DNA of 8,753 bases from JBCDCU01 sp039180865 (GTDB taxonomy: Bacteria; Pseudomonadota; Alphaproteobacteria; Rhizobiales; JACESI01). The position numbers and the translations under genes are program-made. Below are positions 6,070 through 8,753 of this stretch, piece by piece (positions within the stretch are counted from its first letter, which is position 1; each line of letters opens with the position of its first letter). The notes beneath the pieces are model-generated. The model was not told where the DNA came from, did no database searches, and saw nothing but the letters and a program-made list of their open reading frames with translations. The stretch is taken from positions 1-8,753 of the forward strand of contig JBCDCZ010000192.1 of assembly GCA_039180865.1 (NCBI GenBank), read 5' to 3'.

Positions 6070-6960
6070 TCATCCATCATTCGTCGTGAATGCTTCGCAT
6101 AATCCCTCGATCCAGTCTGCAAGGCATTTTGCGTTCGGCGCCAGCGTCCCATCTGCCCGATAGATCAGACCGTATTCGGAGCCATCCGCATCGAAACCAT
6201 AGGGAGCGACCAGCCGACCGGATGAAACATCGTCGAGGGCGATGACGTGCGGCGAAAGGCCGACACCAAGGCCCGCGCAAGCTGCCTCGACGGCGAGAAA
6301 GTGGTGATCCATTTCGCGTCTTTCGCGAGGGCGCGGTGCCTCGGGATGGACGGAAAGCCAATGGTCCCATGCTTCGGGCCGGGTTCTTGAAACAAGCGCA
6401 ATGTAGTCTCCCGCTGCGAAACGCTCACGCATCGTCTCAACCATGACGGGACCGACGGTCTCCGGGAAAAGCCGTTGACCGGCCCATTTGGCGTCCAAAG
6501 AAAAATCGAGACGTCGGAGCGCAAGGAAACCGTGATCGCGCGCTGTGTCGATTGCTCCGCCACCCACCGAGAGATGGACCGCAATGTCGGGATTAACTGT
6601 TTCGAACTGGCTGAGGCGGGGGATCAGCCAACGCATGGCGACAGACCGTTCGCAGGAAAGGAGAACCGCGTTGTTGTCCTCCCGCGCGGTTTCCCGGATA
6701 GAAGAAATCGTGCGCTCAAGATCGTCAAAACTGCGACGGCAGGCATCGCGTAGTACTTCCCCGTTGGACGTCAGCCTGATGCCGCGTCCGGACCTTACCA
6801 GGAGCGGCGTTCCCAAAGAGTTCGCAAGGCGCGAAACGCGTCGGCTTACGGCGGCGTGAGTAAGGTTCAGTTCTTCCGCCGCAGCGCGCACTGATCCCAT
6901 GCGTGCCGTTACCTCAAAGGCGCGCAGATCATCGAGATAAGGAACGTCGGATCGTTTCAT
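6070..6960 (-). CDS. LysR-family transcriptional regulator, GcvA-like
   Basis: A 296-residue LysR-type regulator. The N-terminal helix-turn-helix is at about residues 11-42 (LRAFEVTAR, SVRAAAEELNLTHAAVSRRVSRL), followed by the typical LLVRSGRGIRLT (53-64), a linker helix, and an effector domain from about 97. That domain includes the late block AVEAACAGLGVGLSPHVI (223-240), the usual GcvA-group signature. It is convergent with the AcnX genes (76 bases between stops) and divergent from the kinase-pdxA pair (75 bases between starts), the classic position for controlling the divergent operon. The ATG at 6958-6960 is chosen because the family N-terminus begins there; the frame stays open to 7467 but would overlap the kinase. 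A 23-base palindrome covers the start codon and leader, which suggests strong self-repression. The inducer is unknown; a sugar acid or hydroxy acid would fit. Confidence 0.92.
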   Translation of the reverse strand: MKRSDVPYLDDLRAFEVTARMGSVRAAAEELNLTHAAVSRRVSRLANSLGTPLLVRSGRGIRLTSNGEVLRDACRRSFDDLERTISSIRETAREDNNAVLLSCERSVAMRWLIPRLSQFETVNPDIAVHLSVGGGAIDTARDHGFLALRRLDFSLDAKWAGQRLFPETVGPVMVETMRERFAAGDYIALVSRTRPEAWDHWLSVHPEAPRPRERREMDHHFLAVEAACAGLGVGLSPHVIALDDVSSGRLVAPYGFDADGSEYGLIYRADGTLAPNAKCLADWIEGLCEAFTTNDG

Positions 6961-6990
6961 TGGTGATGAAATATCACCAATACTGGTGAG
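6959..6990. promoter_or_regulatory. LysR operator palindrome over the lysR start codon, with a third half-site
   Basis: ATTGGTGAT (6959-6967), five bases, then ATCACCAAT (6973-6981): nine-base perfect arms. The T-N11-A rule of LysR boxes is met symmetrically (T6964, A6976). A further half-site-like CTGGTGAG follows at 6983-6990, as often seen where a LysR tetramer extends toward the activated promoter. The left arm includes two bases of the lysR start codon. Binding is inferred, not shown. Confidence 0.65.
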
Positions 6991-7035
6991 AAACAATTGC
7001 TTGTTCGATGACGCTTCTGCGCCGATTATCCTGCT

Positions 7036-8085
7036 ATGACGTCTCCTCCAAACCCTTTGGTCGGTATCCTCGCCGATGATTTGACGAGCGCTGCAGATGG
7101 TGCCGGTCCCTTCGTGAGAAAGGGGCTTCAGGCAACGGTGTCCAGGCAGCATCTCCCGCAGTCTCGCGAAACTGATGTCATCGCAGTCGATATCGCGACG
7201 CGTTCGATGTCTGAGCACGACGCTGCTGCCAGGGTAAAAGAAATCACCCAAGAATTGGAGGGCGCGCAGATAGTCTACAAGACGGTCGATTCGACCCTGC
7301 GCGGGCATGTCTTTGCCGAAGTCGAAGCGGTCATCGCGGGGAGCCAACGCAAAAGACTGGTGTTTGCCCCGGCGTTCCCTGATGCGGGACGCATCACACG
7401 CGATGGTTTTCAATTCGTCGACGGCGTCCCGGTGTCTGAGAGCCGCTATGGATCCGACCCGGTTCATCCGGCACGGACATCCCGGCTTTCTGACCTCGTG
7501 CCATCCTCCGTGCGCGATGCCCTGTTGATCAACGCGGAAACTCAGGATGAATTGAACGCAAAGATCGCCGTTATCCCGGATCCGGAGGATGTTGTCTGGA
7601 TCGGATCTCCGGGACTTGCCATTGCATTGTCACAGCTGGTCACGTCAAAATCTGCTCAACCCTCAATGCCAAAGGTTCGATCCGATATTCTGGTGGTGGT
7701 CGGTAGCACGAACGCTATCAGCTCAGACCAGGTCGGAATGGTCGAAGAAATCGTGAATGTGACCGTCCTCCGCGCCCCGGCAGAACGAGCGGATCCTGGG
7801 GAAACACTCGCCGCGCTCACTGCAAGAGCCGTTTCCGCTATCGAAACCGGTCGATATGGAGCGGTTATTGCGACGGGTGGTGATACGATGGAGGCGATCC
7901 TCAATGCAATTGGCGTGAGGAGCTTCGATCTTACCGGAGAGTTCGAACCCGGATTTCCGGTTGGTCTTGCTGACTATAAAGGCGAACCGCTCGTCCTCGG
8001 TCTGAAAGCAGGCGGTTTCGGCTCACCGGACAGTCTCCGGCGGGCGGTCGATCATCTAACGGGTTCAAAGGAATACGCCTTATGA
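7036..8085 (+). CDS. Four-carbon acid sugar kinase family protein (DUF1537), short form
   Basis: A 349-residue ATP-dependent kinase of the DUF1537 family. Known members phosphorylate threonate, erythronate or their oxo forms (DtnK, DenK, OtnK types) before oxidation by a partner. The substrate domain carries LADDLTSAADG (12-22), YKTVDSTLRG (81-90) and APAFPDAGR (111-119). The nucleotide domain carries VVVGS (220-224), ATGGDT (279-284), GEFEPGFPVG (301-310) and LGLKAGGFGS (321-330). It is shorter than the roughly 420 residues usual for the family, mostly by compact loops in the second half; all key motifs remain, so it should be active. There is no clear ribosome site before the ATG, so the message may be nearly leaderless. 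It overlaps the pdxA-like gene by ATGA and starts 55 bases after the LysR palindrome, so LysR control is likely. Confidence 0.9.
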   Translation: MTSPPNPLVGILADDLTSAADGAGPFVRKGLQATVSRQHLPQSRETDVIAVDIATRSMSEHDAAARVKEITQELEGAQIVYKTVDSTLRGHVFAEVEAVIAGSQRKRLVFAPAFPDAGRITRDGFQFVDGVPVSESRYGSDPVHPARTSRLSDLVPSSVRDALLINAETQDELNAKIAVIPDPEDVVWIGSPGLAIALSQLVTSKSAQPSMPKVRSDILVVVGSTNAISSDQVGMVEEIVNVTVLRAPAERADPGETLAALTARAVSAIETGRYGAVIATGGDTMEAILNAIGVRSFDLTGEFEPGFPVGLADYKGEPLVLGLKAGGFGSPDSLRRAVDHLTGSKEYAL

Positions 8086-8753
8086 CGCACGCTCCCCTTG
8101 TCATCACCATGGGCGATCCGTCCGGGGTCGGCCCGGAGATCATCGCCAAATCCTTTGCGGAGGGGCGTGCGCCTGGTTGTGTTGTCGTTGGCAGCGCCTC
8201 TGTCATGCGCAAGGTTGTTGCCGGGCTCGACCTCGGATTGGAGGTTTGGGAGGTCCAATCGATCGAGGACGTTACATCGGCTGAAAACCCACGCGTCATT
8301 CAGGTCTTTCAGACATCAAAGCAAGGCGCAGAATTTCCTGTGGGTGAGGTATCGGCTGAAAGCGGAAAGGCCGCGTTCGACGCTATCGTCAAAGGGATCG
8401 ATCTTGCCAAATCCGGAAAGGCATCCGGTATCGTCACAGCCCCGATCCACAAAGAAGCTTTGTCTGCGGCCGGGATCGGCTTTCCGGGACACACCGAAAT
8501 GCTCGCCGAATTTGGCGGGGCAGAAAGCGTTGCGATGATGCTTGCGAATGACGAGATCCGCACGGTGCTCGTCACCATTCACGTCAGTCTGCGTGACGCT
8601 ATCGACCGCGCCGATTTTGACGCTCAAATGTCGGCAATCCGCCTCGCGCACAAAGCCTGTCGCGACGTTGGCATCGATGCGCCCCGCGTGGCGGTTGCGG
8701 GCCTTAATCCCCATGCGGGCGAGGGCGGTCTCTTCGGCCAGGAGGAAATCGAG
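8082..8753 (+). CDS. PdxA-family 4-phosphohydroxy-acid dehydrogenase (PdxA2-like), 3' end beyond the window
   Basis: Open to the window edge: 224 codons are visible of a family of about 330. The family oxidises and decarboxylates 4-hydroxythreonine 4-phosphate (PdxA, vitamin B6 synthesis) or threonate/erythronate 4-phosphate to dihydroxyacetone phosphate (PdxA2). Visible motifs are TMGDPSGVGPEI (9-20), VTAPIHKEAL (118-127), FPGHTEMLAEF (134-144), TIHVSLRDAI (165-174) and AGLNPHAGEGG (206-216). His137, His167 and His211 match the three metal-binding histidines of PdxA. Coupling by ATGA to the acid-sugar kinase argues for the catabolic PdxA2 role rather than B6 synthesis. The start at 8082 gives the normal N-terminus. 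Confidence 0.9.
   Translation, partial: MTHAPLVITMGDPSGVGPEIIAKSFAEGRAPGCVVVGSASVMRKVVAGLDLGLEVWEVQSIEDVTSAENPRVIQVFQTSKQGAEFPVGEVSAESGKAAFDAIVKGIDLAKSGKASGIVTAPIHKEALSAAGIGFPGHTEMLAEFGGAESVAMMLANDEIRTVLVTIHVSLRDAIDRADFDAQMSAIRLAHKACRDVGIDAPRVAVAGLNPHAGEGGLFGQEEIE

Noticed and set aside
6961..7467. N-terminal extension of the LysR protein
   Set aside because: The extra 169 codons would run through the LysR palindrome and the kinase gene; the canonical LysR N-terminus begins at 6960.
8098..8538. Plus-strand open frame of 146 codons and minus-strand frame 8316-8714
   Set aside because: Both overlap the PdxA-family gene, whose motifs are unmistakable in its own frame from 8082 to the window end.

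Overview
The window looks like chromosomal DNA of an alphaproteobacterium, probably of the Hyphomicrobiales or Rhodobacterales kind. This is a judgement from moderately high GC, codon use, gene types (NitT/TauT transporter, TfdA-like dioxygenase, GcvA-type LysR regulator, sugar-acid kinase plus PdxA) and the tight ATGA gene overlaps. No RNA gene, insertion sequence, CRISPR array or phage gene was seen.

Left part (1-1000): the last 29 codons of an ABC-transporter permease run rightward and end 11 bases before the end of a leftward TfdA/TauD-type 2-oxoglutarate/Fe(II) dioxygenase. The pair suggests uptake and oxidative cleavage of an organic acid or sulfonate.

Middle part (1158-3710): four rightward genes. 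They are a secreted DUF3574 protein, a MarR-family regulator, an unrecognised secreted protein with four cysteines, and a secreted fasciclin-domain protein. Near-identical TGTA-N2-TACA palindromes lie upstream and downstream of marR. They look like operators for autoregulation and for control of what follows. The last two genes probably form a cell-envelope operon with a strong hairpin between them.

Right part (3895-8753): a catabolic cluster. The aconitase X large subunit overlaps by ATGA with its small (swivel) subunit, which is fused in frame to a C-terminal GNAT acetyltransferase domain. A LysR regulator runs leftward, convergent with that pair and divergent from a second ATGA-coupled pair: a four-carbon-acid-sugar kinase (DUF1537) and a PdxA-family dehydrogenase that runs off the window. 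A 23-bp palindrome overlaps the lysR start codon and is the obvious operator for the divergent promoters. Known AcnX enzymes are dehydratases (cis-3-hydroxy-L-proline in bacteria). Known DUF1537 plus PdxA2 pairs turn threonate or erythronate-type acids into dihydroxyacetone phosphate. Whether the two modules form one pathway is open.

The most unusual object is the swivel-GNAT fusion. Next are the composition of the AcnX/kinase/PdxA cluster and the two palindrome systems.
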